From NCBI RefSeq assembly GCF_008638365.1, contig NZ_VWVU01000006.1:1-64000 (forward strand): 64,000 nt of DNA, read 5' to 3'. A model generated the notes under the pieces. The model did no database searches. It was not told the DNA's origin and saw only the letters and a program-made list of their open reading frames with translations. The DNA is from Nocardiopsis quinghaiensis. GTDB taxonomy: Bacteria; Actinomycetota; Actinomycetes; Streptosporangiales; Streptosporangiaceae. This document shows, in pieces, positions 33,817 through 43,010 of the stretch; position 1 is the first letter of the stretch, and each line of letters opens with the position of its first letter. The position numbers and the translations under genes are program-made.

Positions 33817-35544
33817 TCAGCCCCTCCCCGAGGCCAGGTGGGCGAGCCATCCGCCGCGGTGGCTGATGTCCTCGGCGCCCTCGGCGGCGGCGGGGTCACA
33901 GGTGAACCCGACCACCGCGCGACCGTCCGCCAGGGTGACCGCTCCCAGCGCCATGGGCGGGGGCAGGGCGGCCAGGAAGGCGCCGAGCCCCGCCGGGGAG
34001 ATACGCCAGACCTCGCATCGCAGGGAGGTGCCCCGTCCGTTCGTCCGGAGCACGCCGGGTTTGGACGGCACCGCCGCTGACCTCCCGTCGGGCGCGGCGG
34101 ACCCGGGCAGGGCGACCATGCGGTAGTCCGCGCTGGTGAGCGCCTCCTCCACGAACCGGGCTCCCAGACCGGTGAGCTGGTGGTTGAGCGGCTGACCGCG
34201 CAGGTGCGCGCCGAACACCGCCAACTCCACGCCCGGCGCGGGGTAGGCCTCCCCCGGATCCTCACCGACCAGGCCCGCCGCCAGGTCGAGGGCCACCTGG
34301 TCCTCGAACGCGCGGGTGAGCACGCTGACCCCGAAGGGCCGTCCGTCGGCGGTGCCGGCGGGCACCGCCACCGCCGCCATGTCCAGCAGGTTCACGAAGT
34401 TCGTGTACGTTCCCAGGCGCGAGTTGGCCCCCACCGGGTCGGCCGCCACCTCCTCCAGGGTGGGGTGGCCGACCGTGGTCGGCAGGAGGAGGGCGTCGAA
34501 CCCGTCCAGGAGCCGGCGGGCCTCGGCCCTGTGGGAGGCCAGCCTGTGCTGGTCCGCGGCGAGCCGGTGGGCGGGGACGCCCTCCGCCGCCAGGATGATC
34601 GCGGAGACGGTGGGGTCGGCCCCCTCGGGGTGGCCGGCCAGGAACTCCCCCACGGCGGCGTAGCGCTCGGCGACGACCGCACCGTCGTAGAGCAGCCGCG
34701 CCGCCTCCAGCAGGGGGGACACGTCGACTTCCCCCGTCCGCACTCCGAAGGCGCGCAGCGCGTCGACGGCCTTCCGGAAGGCCGCCCGTTCCCCGTCCTC
34801 GAGCGGTGCCAGCGCCTCGTCCGAGGGAACCGCCACGCGTCCCCCGGGCCGGGCGGCGAGCCGCACGTCGGCGGGCCAGTCGCGGCTGAACGGGTCCCCG
34901 GGTTCGGGGCCGGTCATCACGGCCAGGGCGGCGCGGCCGGAGGCCAGGTCCCGGGAGAACACGGTGACGCAGTCGTAGGGGCGGGCCGCGGGGACCACAC
35001 CGGAGGACGGGACCAGGCCGAGCGTCGGCTTGAGTCCGACGATGCCGTTCAGGGCGGCGGGCACCCGGCCGGAACCGGCGGTGTCGGTGCCCAGGGCGAT
35101 GTCGGCCATCCCCAGGGCCACGGCCACGGCCGAACCCGAGCTGGACCCGCCGGAGATCCGCTCCGGGTCGTGGGCGCCACGGACCGCGCCGTGGGGGCTG
35201 CGGGTGCCGACCAGCCCGGTGGCGAACTGGTCGAGATTGGTCTTGCCGAGCACCAGGGCGCCCGCGTCCACCAGCCTGCGCACGCACGGCGCGCTCGCCG
35301 CGGGGGTGAACGCGTACCCGGGGTGGGCGGCCGTGGTGGGGAGGCCCGCCACGTCGATGTTGTCCTTGACCGCAACGAGCGTCCCCGCCAGCGGCAGCTC
35401 CTCTCCTGAGGCGAGCCGGTCCTCCAGCGCCTCTGCCTCCACGGCCAGCTCCCGTTCGGGGCGCAGGGTGATCCAGACCTCGGGCCGGTCGGCCCCGGTG
35501 ATCCGGCGGTAGGCGGAGCGGACACGGTCGGTGGGAGCGGGCAT
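33817..35544 (-). CDS. atzF: Allophanate hydrolase
   Basis: A 575-residue amidase-signature enzyme that hydrolyses allophanate to ammonia and CO2, the second step of the ATP-dependent urea route. The catalytic Ser-cisSer-Lys set is in place: Lys60 ('LVAVKDNIDVAG'), Ser134 ('ISGGSSSGSAV') and Ser158 ('GTDTAGSGRVP'). A C-terminal extension of about 130 residues ('LAVFGAHLRGQPLNHQLTGLG...') is the allophanate-hydrolase-specific domain, which separates it from ordinary amidases. The ATG overlaps the stop of the urea carboxylase gene. Confidence 0.94.
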   Translation of the reverse strand: MPAPTDRVRSAYRRITGADRPEVWITLRPERELAVEAEALEDRLASGEELPLAGTLVAVKDNIDVAGLPTTAAHPGYAFTPAASAPCVRRLVDAGALVLGKTNLDQFATGLVGTRSPHGAVRGAHDPERISGGSSSGSAVAVALGMADIALGTDTAGSGRVPAALNGIVGLKPTLGLVPSSGVVPAARPYDCVTVFSRDLASGRAALAVMTGPEPGDPFSRDWPADVRLAARPGGRVAVPSDEALAPLEDGERAAFRKAVDALRAFGVRTGEVDVSPLLEAARLLYDGAVVAERYAAVGEFLAGHPEGADPTVSAIILAAEGVPAHRLAADQHRLASHRAEARRLLDGFDALLLPTTVGHPTLEEVAADPVGANSRLGTYTNFVNLLDMAAVAVPAGTADGRPFGVSVLTRAFEDQVALDLAAGLVGEDPGEAYPAPGVELAVFGAHLRGQPLNHQLTGLGARFVEEALTSADYRMVALPGSAAPDGRSAAVPSKPGVLRTNGRGTSLRCEVWRISPAGLGAFLAALPPPMALGAVTLADGRAVVGFTCDPAAAEGAEDISHRGGWLAHLASGRG

Positions 35545-38500
35545 CAGGCGGACCCTCCTTGGGCGATGACGGCCATGGCGCTCCCCGGTTCGAGGTGCTG
35601 GCCCGGTGTGACGAGGATGTCCGAGACCCTTCCCGTTCCGGGGGACCGGACGACGACCTCCAGCTTCATGGCCTCCAGGCGCACGAGGGGCTGCCCCTCC
35701 TCCACCAGGTCGCCGGGAGCCACGTCCACCTTCCAGACGGAGGCGGACAGGGGCGCCTCGACGAGGCGGGCGCCGGGCGGCAGGTCCGGTGCGGACGGGA
35801 CGACGGGCTCGGGCTCGGGCCTGTCCTCGAACTCTCCGGAGGCCTCCCACGCCCGCCGCTCGGCCTCGAAGGCCGCGGACCGGCGGCGCTCGAACTCCCC
35901 GATGGAGTCGGCGTTCTCCGCGAGGAAGCGCTCGTGGTCGGCCAGGACGAACTCCCCGTCCGCGACGGCGAGTTCGTGGCGTCCGGCCAGCAGGTCGGCG
36001 CGGATGTCCAGGAGTTCCTCGTGGCCCACGGGGTACCAGCTGATCCGGTCGAAGAACCTCAGCAGCCACGGGGTGCCGGGTTCGAACGGGCCGTACTGGC
36101 GCAGTCCGGACCACACGGGGACCGTGCGGCCGATGAGCTGGTAGCCGCCGGGGCTCTCCATGCCGTACACGCACAGGTAGGCGCCGCCGATGCCGACCCC
36201 GGCCTCGGGGGTCCAGGTGCGCGCTGGGCTGTACTTGGTGGTGACCAGGCGGTGGCGCGGGTCGAGCGGGGTGGCCGCCGGGGCGCCCAGGTACACGTCG
36301 CCCAGGCCCAGGACCAGGTAGGAGGCGTCGAAGACGGTGTCGCGGACCTGGTCGACCGAGTCGAGGCCGTTGATCCGGCGGATGAACTCGATGTTGTCGG
36401 GGTTCCAGGGCGCGTCGTCGCGCACGCCGGTCCGGTAGCGGGCGATGGCCTCGTGGATGGACGGGTCGTCGTAGGACATCGGCAGGTGCAGGGTGCGGCT
36501 GGGCACCCGCAGCCGCGAGGTGGGCGGCAGCTGCCCCTCGATCTCCCGGAGCAGGCCCAGGAGGGTGCGCAGCGGCAGGACCCGCGGGTCGGTGTGCAGG
36601 TGCAGGGAGCGGACGCCGGGGGTGGAGTCGACGATGCCGGGCGGTGCGGCCTGGCCGAGGGCGGCCATGAGGGCGTGGACCCGCATGCGCAGGCCCAGGT
36701 CCAGGGACATGGGCCCGTACTCGACGAGGAGGTTGTCGTGGCCGCCGCGCCGGTAGGTGACCTCCGGTGTGCCCTCGTCCGCCGGGACGCGGGCGAGGAC
36801 GCCGTCGTCGCCGTCCGCTCCGCTGCCGCGCAGGAGCGCGGCGGCCTCGGGGGCGGTGTGGATCCTCTCGGCCGCGGCCTCGGTCACCGGGTGGAAGCGC
36901 ACGGTGTCGCCGGGGCGCAGCTGGCCGACCTTCCACCGGGACCCGCTGACCACGGTGACGGGGCAGACGAACCCGCCCAGGCTGGGGCCGTCGGGGCCGA
37001 GCAGGACGGGCGTGTCGCCGGAGAGGTTGACGGCGCCGACGGAGTAGGCGGTGTCGTGGATGTTGGAGGGGTGGAGTCCGGCCTGGCCGCCGTCGGGGCG
37101 CGCCCAGGACTGTTTGGGACCGGACAGGCGGACCCCGTTGCGCGCGGACTGGGAGTGCACCCTCCAGGCGGTGGCGTAGAAGGCGGCGAGCCCCTCCCGG
37201 GTGAGGAACTCCGGTGCGGCGTGCGGCCCCTCGGACACCTCGATGTCCCAGTGGGAGCCCGTGCCGTCCGCGGATCGACCGGCGGCGGTGGCCTCCGGAG
37301 CGGTGTCCGCCATCCCGGACGGGCCCGGGATCCCGGGCCGCTCGGCCTCGGGGACGGGCCTGGGCGCGGGCGCGTCGGCGGGCTCCGGCAGGGACCGGAG
37401 CACGTCCCCGGGGCGCAGGGCCCGGCCGCTGTGGCCGCCGTACCCGCCGGCGGTGAACGTGGACGCGCTGCCCAGGTACTCGGGGACGTCCAGCCCGCCC
37501 CGGACCAGTACGTAGGTGCGCATGCCCGGTCCCCGGCAGGCTCCGACGTCGAGCAGGCCGCCCGCCGGCACCCGCACAGGTTCCCACTGGAGGGCCGGGA
37601 CGCCGTCCACGGTGACCCCGGCGGGCGCACCGGTCACGCACACGGTGGCGGCGGCGGAGAAGCGCAGGGCGGGGCCCTCGATGGTGCACTCCAGTCCGGG
37701 GGCGCCCTCGGGGTTGCCCAGGGCACGGTTGCCCAGGCGCAGGGAGAGGTCGTCCATGGCGCCCGACGGCGGGACGCCGACCTGCCAGTAGCCGGTGCGT
37801 CCGGGGAAGTCCTGGACGGTGGTGAGGGTCCCGGCCCGCTCCACCTCGACGCGCGGCTCCCGGTCGCCGATCCCGGCGCAGGTGGCCGTGGTGTGTCCGA
37901 CGGCTCGGACGTCCTCGTGGCGGGCCAGGGACCGCAGGAGGCCCAGGTTGGTCTGGAGCCCGTCGATCCGGACACCGGCCAGCGCGGCGGCGAGCCTCTC
38001 CAGGGCGTCGGCCCGGTCCTCGCCGTGCACGATGACCTTGGCGAGCATGGGGTCGTAGTCGCTGGTGACGAACTGCCCGGCCTCCACCCAGCCGTCCACG
38101 CGCACCCCCGCGGGGAACTCGACCCGTGTGAGCAGGCCGGAGCTGGGCCGGAATCCGTGGGCCGGGTCCTCGGCGTACACGCGGGCCTCGACCGCGTGGC
38201 CGGTGCGCGCCGGCCCTTCGGGGGGAAGGCCGGCGAGGACGTCCTCGCCGCGGGCCAGGCGGAGCATCCAGGCGACCAGGTCCACCCCGGTGACCTCCTC
38301 GGTCACCGGATGCTCGACCTGGAGGCGGGTGTTGACCTCCAGGAAGGACGCCTCGCCGCGTTCGACGTCGTAGACGAACTCGACCGTCCCGGCGCTGCGG
38401 TAGGACACTCCGGCGCAGAGCTCGCGCGCGGCGCGGTGGAGTTCGGCGCGCAGCTCCGCGGGCAGGCCGGGGGCGGGCGCCTCCTCGACGACCTTCTGGT

Positions 38501-39200
38501 TGCGGCGCTGCAGGGAGCAGTCGCGGTCCCCGAGGGTGACCACCCCGCCGTTCCCGTCACCGAAGACCTGCACCTCGATGTGCCTGGCCCGGGAGACGAA
38601 GCGCTCCACGAACACGCCGCCACCGCCGAAGTGGGTCCGGGCCATCCGGCTGACCTGGTCGAAGGCGGAGCGCAGGGACTCCTCGCCTGAGCAGGGCCGC
38701 AGTCCGATGCCGCCTCCGCCCGTGGTGGACTTGAGGATGACGGGGTAGCCGATGTGCTCGGCGGCGGCGACCGCCTCCTCCACGTCGGCGAGGACATCGC
38801 TGCCCGCGACCATGGGCAGTCCGGCGGCGGCCGCGGCCTTGCGCGCGGTGTGCTTGTCGCCGAACTCCTCCAGGTGGCGGGGCTCGGGTCCGACGAACAC
38901 CAGGCCCGCGTCCTGGACGGCGTCGGCGAATCCGGCGCTCTCGGACAGGAAGCCGTATCCGGGGTGGACCGCTCCCGCTCCGGAGGCAGCGGCCGCGGCC
39001 AGGACGCGTTCGGTGTCCAGGTAGCTCTCGGCGGCGGGGGCGGGCCCCAACCGGACGGCCTCGTCGGCGAGGCGGGTGTGCGGCGCGCCCGCGTCGGCGT
39101 CGGAGTAGACCGCGACGGTGCGCAGGCCGAGTCCTCGGGCGGAGCGGATGACGCGGCAGGCGATCTCGCCGCGGTTGGCGACGAGCACGGAGTCGAACAC
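35544..39200 (-). CDS. uca: Urea carboxylase
   Basis: A 1218-residue biotin enzyme that carboxylates urea to allophanate at ATP cost. Domains in order: biotin carboxylase (residues 1-450, from 'MFDSVLVANRGEIACRVIR', with ATP-grasp loop 'STTGGGGIGLRPC'), KipA-like carboxyltransferase part (about 475-780), KipI-like part (about 850-1020), linker, and biotin carrier domain with Lys1179 in 'RLEAMKLEVV'. This order distinguishes urea carboxylase from acyl-CoA carboxylases. Urea carboxylase-associated proteins are not adjacent. Overlaps the hydrolase gene (ATGA), so both are made together. Confidence 0.95.
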   Translation of the reverse strand: MFDSVLVANRGEIACRVIRSARGLGLRTVAVYSDADAGAPHTRLADEAVRLGPAPAAESYLDTERVLAAAAASGAGAVHPGYGFLSESAGFADAVQDAGLVFVGPEPRHLEEFGDKHTARKAAAAAGLPMVAGSDVLADVEEAVAAAEHIGYPVILKSTTGGGGIGLRPCSGEESLRSAFDQVSRMARTHFGGGGVFVERFVSRARHIEVQVFGDGNGGVVTLGDRDCSLQRRNQKVVEEAPAPGLPAELRAELHRAARELCAGVSYRSAGTVEFVYDVERGEASFLEVNTRLQVEHPVTEEVTGVDLVAWMLRLARGEDVLAGLPPEGPARTGHAVEARVYAEDPAHGFRPSSGLLTRVEFPAGVRVDGWVEAGQFVTSDYDPMLAKVIVHGEDRADALERLAAALAGVRIDGLQTNLGLLRSLARHEDVRAVGHTTATCAGIGDREPRVEVERAGTLTTVQDFPGRTGYWQVGVPPSGAMDDLSLRLGNRALGNPEGAPGLECTIEGPALRFSAAATVCVTGAPAGVTVDGVPALQWEPVRVPAGGLLDVGACRGPGMRTYVLVRGGLDVPEYLGSASTFTAGGYGGHSGRALRPGDVLRSLPEPADAPAPRPVPEAERPGIPGPSGMADTAPEATAAGRSADGTGSHWDIEVSEGPHAAPEFLTREGLAAFYATAWRVHSQSARNGVRLSGPKQSWARPDGGQAGLHPSNIHDTAYSVGAVNLSGDTPVLLGPDGPSLGGFVCPVTVVSGSRWKVGQLRPGDTVRFHPVTEAAAERIHTAPEAAALLRGSGADGDDGVLARVPADEGTPEVTYRRGGHDNLLVEYGPMSLDLGLRMRVHALMAALGQAAPPGIVDSTPGVRSLHLHTDPRVLPLRTLLGLLREIEGQLPPTSRLRVPSRTLHLPMSYDDPSIHEAIARYRTGVRDDAPWNPDNIEFIRRINGLDSVDQVRDTVFDASYLVLGLGDVYLGAPAATPLDPRHRLVTTKYSPARTWTPEAGVGIGGAYLCVYGMESPGGYQLIGRTVPVWSGLRQYGPFEPGTPWLLRFFDRISWYPVGHEELLDIRADLLAGRHELAVADGEFVLADHERFLAENADSIGEFERRRSAAFEAERRAWEASGEFEDRPEPEPVVPSAPDLPPGARLVEAPLSASVWKVDVAPGDLVEEGQPLVRLEAMKLEVVVRSPGTGRVSDILVTPGQHLEPGSAMAVIAQGGSA

Positions 39201-39251
39201 GCTGGCTCTCCTTGGTCCGGGGGCTTGTGTGCTGCGGTGCGCGGGGAGAGG

Positions 39252-39977
39252 TCAGGGGACGTGCGCGTGCAGCGCCATCCGGGTCAGGGCCCGCCGGGCG
39301 CGTTCCAGGACGACCTCCATGGAGGCGCCGACGTGCTCGTACATGGCGTGGTAGGCGGCGTCCAGCTCGCCCGCGACGAGGTGCTCGGCGATCCCGACGT
39401 GCTCGTCGACGGTGGAGGTGATCCGGTCCTCGGTGAGGAAGTCGTACATGCGCACCCTGCGGATACGCCGGTTGACGGAGACCAGGGAGTCGGTCAGCGC
39501 CCCGTTCCCGGAGGCCCGGGACAGCGCGGCGTGGTACTCCTCGTCGAGGAGGACGAAGGAGGGGTCCGGCGGGGGCGGGTCGGCGCGCAGGCCCCGCCAG
39601 CGCTCCAGCTCTGCGGCGAGGATCGCGGGATCGTGCCGGACACCGGGGTCCTCCGTGGCACGCGCGATGCCGCGCAGTTCGAGGGTGACCCGGAGCTCGT
39701 AGAGGTCGCGGAGTTCGACGAGGTTGGGAACGGTGGCGTAGAAGCCGTTCTCGCGCCGTTCGACCAGCCCGTCGGAGTGCAGGCGTGCCAGCGCCTCGCG
39801 TACCGGGGTGCGGGAGACGCCGAAGCGCTCGGCGAGCCGGACCTCGCCCAGCCGGGTGTGGGGGCCGGTCCTGCCGCTCAGGACCTCCTCGCTTATCAGG
39901 GCGTAGACCCTGTCGCGGCGCGGGGTGGCCGTCGCCTCCACCAGCGGTTCGGGACGTGTATACATCCGTGTGTCCAT
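39252..39977 (-). CDS. GntR-family regulator (FCD domain)
   Basis: A 241-residue FadR-type regulator: winged helix with 'LGEVRLAERFGVSRTPVREALARLHSDGLV' (residues 40-75), then an all-helical FCD ligand domain with candidate metal ligands ('DEEYHAALSRASGN', 'HVGIAEHLVAGE', 'MYEHVGASM'). It sits between the DASS transporter and urea carboxylase genes on the same strand and probably controls both for a carboxylate or urea-type effector. The start is ATG 39977, with a second ATG at 39965 possible. Confidence 0.9.
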   Translation of the reverse strand: MDTRMYTRPEPLVEATATPRRDRVYALISEEVLSGRTGPHTRLGEVRLAERFGVSRTPVREALARLHSDGLVERRENGFYATVPNLVELRDLYELRVTLELRGIARATEDPGVRHDPAILAAELERWRGLRADPPPPDPSFVLLDEEYHAALSRASGNGALTDSLVSVNRRIRRVRMYDFLTEDRITSTVDEHVGIAEHLVAGELDAAYHAMYEHVGASMEVVLERARRALTRMALHAHVP

Positions 39978-40185
39978 GGGGACCGACGCTAGGGAGGACG
40001 TGTTTCGGCGGACCTCCGCCAGGGTGAAGCGTGGGTTTCCTCGTGTTTCGGCGTGTTCCACGCCTGCTCGCGCCCTGTGCCCGGGCACGGCGCGAAGGGC
40101 GCCGCGGCCCGGAAGGACGGAGGACCCGTCCTCCACCGGTACCGCGGCGCCCGTGGGCGCCGTCCGCCCCGTGCGGGCGCCGACG

Positions 40186-41751
40186 TCAGAGGCTGATGCC
40201 CAGCGCCCAGCTCATGAGGCCGTACATCGCGCCGAGGACGAGGACGATCGCGGCGAGGTTCAGCCAGAGGCCGCCGCGCATCATCTGACCGATCCGCACG
40301 TGGCCGGTACCGAAGACGATCGCGTTCGGCGGGGTGGCCACCGGCAGCATGAAGGCCATGCTGGCGGCGAGGACGGCCGGAACGACGAGGATCATCACGT
40401 CGACGTCCATACCGAGCGCCACACCGCCGAGGATCGGCAGGAAGGTGGCGGCGGTGGCGGTGTTGCTGGTGAGCTCGGTCAGGCCGAGGACCAGGGCGGC
40501 GACCGCCAGGATGACGACCCAGAGGGGGACGCCCGCCAGGGCGGAGACCTGTCCGCCGATCCAGGTGCTCAGCCCGGAGGCGGTGAACTGCGAGGAGACG
40601 GCCAGGCCGCCGCCGAAGAGCAGCAGGACACCCCACGGGAGCTGGACGGCGGTCTCCCAGTCCAGCAGGCGGGTCCCGCGGTCGACGGGGATGAGGAACA
40701 GCGCGATCGCGGCGGTCATCGCGATGACCGCGTCGCCGAGGCCGCCCAGCCACGGGGCGGCGGAGGCGACGGCCCCGATGTCGGCCAGGACCGGGACGAA
40801 GATCCAGGAGAGCGCGGCGAGGGCGAAGACGGTGAGCACCATCTTCTCGGCGCGCGACATCGGGCCCATCCCGGCGAGTTCACCGCGGATCAGGTCCTGC
40901 GCGCCCTCGACCTTCCGGGTCTCGGGGCGGAAGACGCGGACCAGGACGAACCAGGCGATGAGCAGGAAGACCGCGGCCAGGGGGACGCCGGCCGTCATCC
41001 ACTGGCCGAAACCGATGTGGACGTCGTGGTTCTCGGCCAGGTAGGCGACCATCAGGACGTTGGGCGGGGTGCCGATGATGGTGGCGACCGAACCGATGGA
41101 GGCGGCGTAGGCGATACCGAGCATGAGCGCGGTGGCGAAGTTCGCGTCCGTCCTCCCGTTGCGGAACTGGGTGATGAGCGCGACGACCGAGATGCCGACG
41201 GGCAGCATCATCACGGCGGTCGCCGTGTTCGAGACCCACATGGAGATGAACGCGGTCGCGATCATGAAGCCGCCGACGAGACCGGCGGTGTTGGATCCGA
41301 CCTTGGAGACGATGGTCAGCGCGATCCGCTTGTGGAGGTTCCACCTCTGCATCGCCAGGGCGAGCATGAAGCCGCCCATGAACAGGAAGATGGTGTCCGA
41401 GCCGTAGGACGGGGCGACGTCGTCGACGGACGTGCCCTGGACCATGACCGGGAAGAGCACCAGGGGCAGCAGCGAGGTGGCGGGGATCGGGATGGCCTCG
41501 GTGGCCCACCAGATGGCGATGAACGCGGTGATGCCCGCGACGGCCCGGCCGTTGGCCGACATGACCGGATCGCCGTCCTCCCCCTCGCCGAGGGGCATGG
41601 GCATGTCCGGCATGAGGAAGTGGACCAGCAGACCGACCAGCGGACCGGCGACCAGGCCGATGAGTCGGGAGCGGGGGTAGCTGTTCGCGGGCTTGCCGTC
41701 CTGTGTGGGCGACATGGTGTCCGGCGCGTCGACACCCTTCGGGGACGCCAT
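40186..41751 (-). CDS. DASS-family anion:sodium symporter (SLC13-like)
   Basis: A 521-residue transporter with about 12 helices, of the divalent anion:Na+ symporter family for C4-dicarboxylates, citrate or sulfate. The two 'SNT' motifs that bind sodium are visible: 'SMWVSNTATAVMMLPVG' and 'LTELTSNTATAATFLPI'. An acidic insert (GEGEDGD) lies near residue 60. Start ATG 41751 has AGGAGGA upstream. Upstream of GntR and the urea genes in the same direction and divergent from the TAXI gene. Confidence 0.92.
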   Translation of the reverse strand: MASPKGVDAPDTMSPTQDGKPANSYPRSRLIGLVAGPLVGLLVHFLMPDMPMPLGEGEDGDPVMSANGRAVAGITAFIAIWWATEAIPIPATSLLPLVLFPVMVQGTSVDDVAPSYGSDTIFLFMGGFMLALAMQRWNLHKRIALTIVSKVGSNTAGLVGGFMIATAFISMWVSNTATAVMMLPVGISVVALITQFRNGRTDANFATALMLGIAYAASIGSVATIIGTPPNVLMVAYLAENHDVHIGFGQWMTAGVPLAAVFLLIAWFVLVRVFRPETRKVEGAQDLIRGELAGMGPMSRAEKMVLTVFALAALSWIFVPVLADIGAVASAAPWLGGLGDAVIAMTAAIALFLIPVDRGTRLLDWETAVQLPWGVLLLFGGGLAVSSQFTASGLSTWIGGQVSALAGVPLWVVILAVAALVLGLTELTSNTATAATFLPILGGVALGMDVDVMILVVPAVLAASMAFMLPVATPPNAIVFGTGHVRIGQMMRGGLWLNLAAIVLVLGAMYGLMSWALGISL

Positions 41752-42017
41752 GGATTCCTCCTGTTGACGGGCGAGTGGGGGGCGGGGTTCGCCCACCGGG
41801 GGACTCCTGCGTCTCACTGGGTTTTCCTGCCGGTTTCCCCCGGGTTGCTCCGACTTGACACAGCGATGGTGGTGACCTCCCCCCGGGGTGTCCAACACCT
41901 CATCCGAAATTTGGGGTTCCTCTGACATTGGGACACGGTGAGTCGGTGAGCTGGGACACAGGGTGACCCGGAGGGCAGCGCGCCCGGACACCCCTCCACA
42001 CTGCCTAAGCTGCACGT

Positions 42018-42965
42018 ATGCATCCGAGGGGACCGAACCGACGCACCGCCTTGCGGGGCGTCGCAGGCGCCCTCGCCGTGACCGCGGTGAGCGGTTGCAC
42101 GTGGCGGGAGCCCCCGTCCCCGCCGGTGTTCGTGGTGGCCACGGGCCCGCCCGGAGCCGTGTACCGGGAGATCGGCGCGGAGATCGCGCTCCTGCTGGAC
42201 GAGCGCCTGCCCGGGACCCGGGTGGAGACCGTCGAGACCGGCGCCTCGCACGACAACCTGCGCCTCATCGAGGCGGGTGGGGCCCAACTCGGCCTGGCCA
42301 ACCTCGACTCGGTCATGGCCGGCGGGGTGGCCGACGCCGACCCCCTCCGCGCCGTCGGCCGCCTCTACGACAGCTTCGTGCACCTCGTGGTCCTGGACGG
42401 GTCGCCCGTGCGCCGCCTGGGGGACCTGGAGGGGCGCGGGGTCTCGGTGGGCGCGGACCACTCCGGCACCGAGTTCACCGCGGACCAGATCCTCACGGAG
42501 ACCGGGGTGGCACCGGAGGCGGTGCGCATGGACCAGGCGGCCTCCGCCCTGGCCCTGGGGCGCGGGGAGATCGACGCGATGTTCTCCCTGACGGGGCTGC
42601 CCACCCCGGCCGTCGCCGACCTGGCCGAGCGGCACGTGATACGCCTGATCGACCTCTCCGACGCGGCGGTCGCCATGGCCGACGCCCGTCCCGAGGCGTA
42701 CTTCCCCGCCAGTGTCCCGGCGACCACCTACGAGGGCGTGCCCGCCTGCCCCACCATGTCCGTGCCGAACCTGCTGCTGTGCTCGGCCGACCTGCCGGAG
42801 GACCTCGCCCGCCTGGTCGCCGACACCGTGTACACGGGCGCCGGGCGGATCGCGGCCTCCCGCCCGGAGGCGGCCCAGATCAACGTGCGCACCGGCATAT
42901 CCACCGGTGTGGTCCCCCTGCACCGCGGCGCCGCGCGCTGGTACCGGGACAACAAGCCCTCGTGA
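42018..42965 (+). CDS. TAXI-family TRAP-type solute-binding lipoprotein
   Basis: A 315-residue protein with a Tat-like or lipoprotein signal ('NRRTALRGVAGALAVTAVSGC', with Cys near residue 29). The mature part begins 'VFVVATGPPGAVYREIGAEIALLL', typical of TAXI (TRAP-associated) binding proteins for dicarboxylates or glutamate. No TRAP membrane subunits are encoded here. Instead it adjoins a convergent two-component system and a divergent DASS carrier, so it may act as a sensor partner. Confidence 0.88.
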   Translation: MHPRGPNRRTALRGVAGALAVTAVSGCTWREPPSPPVFVVATGPPGAVYREIGAEIALLLDERLPGTRVETVETGASHDNLRLIEAGGAQLGLANLDSVMAGGVADADPLRAVGRLYDSFVHLVVLDGSPVRRLGDLEGRGVSVGADHSGTEFTADQILTETGVAPEAVRMDQAASALALGRGEIDAMFSLTGLPTPAVADLAERHVIRLIDLSDAAVAMADARPEAYFPASVPATTYEGVPACPTMSVPNLLLCSADLPEDLARLVADTVYTGAGRIAASRPEAAQINVRTGISTGVVPLHRGAARWYRDNKPS

Positions 42966-43010
42966 GGCCCTGGCGGGCCCGGGGGCCTCCGCCAAGGATC
43001 CCCGTGAGGA

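Noticed and set aside
33817-37689. A 1290-codon minus frame joining allophanate hydrolase to out-of-frame upstream sequence
   Set aside because: The upstream 700 codons are a shadow of urea carboxylase in another frame; the true hydrolase starts at 35544.
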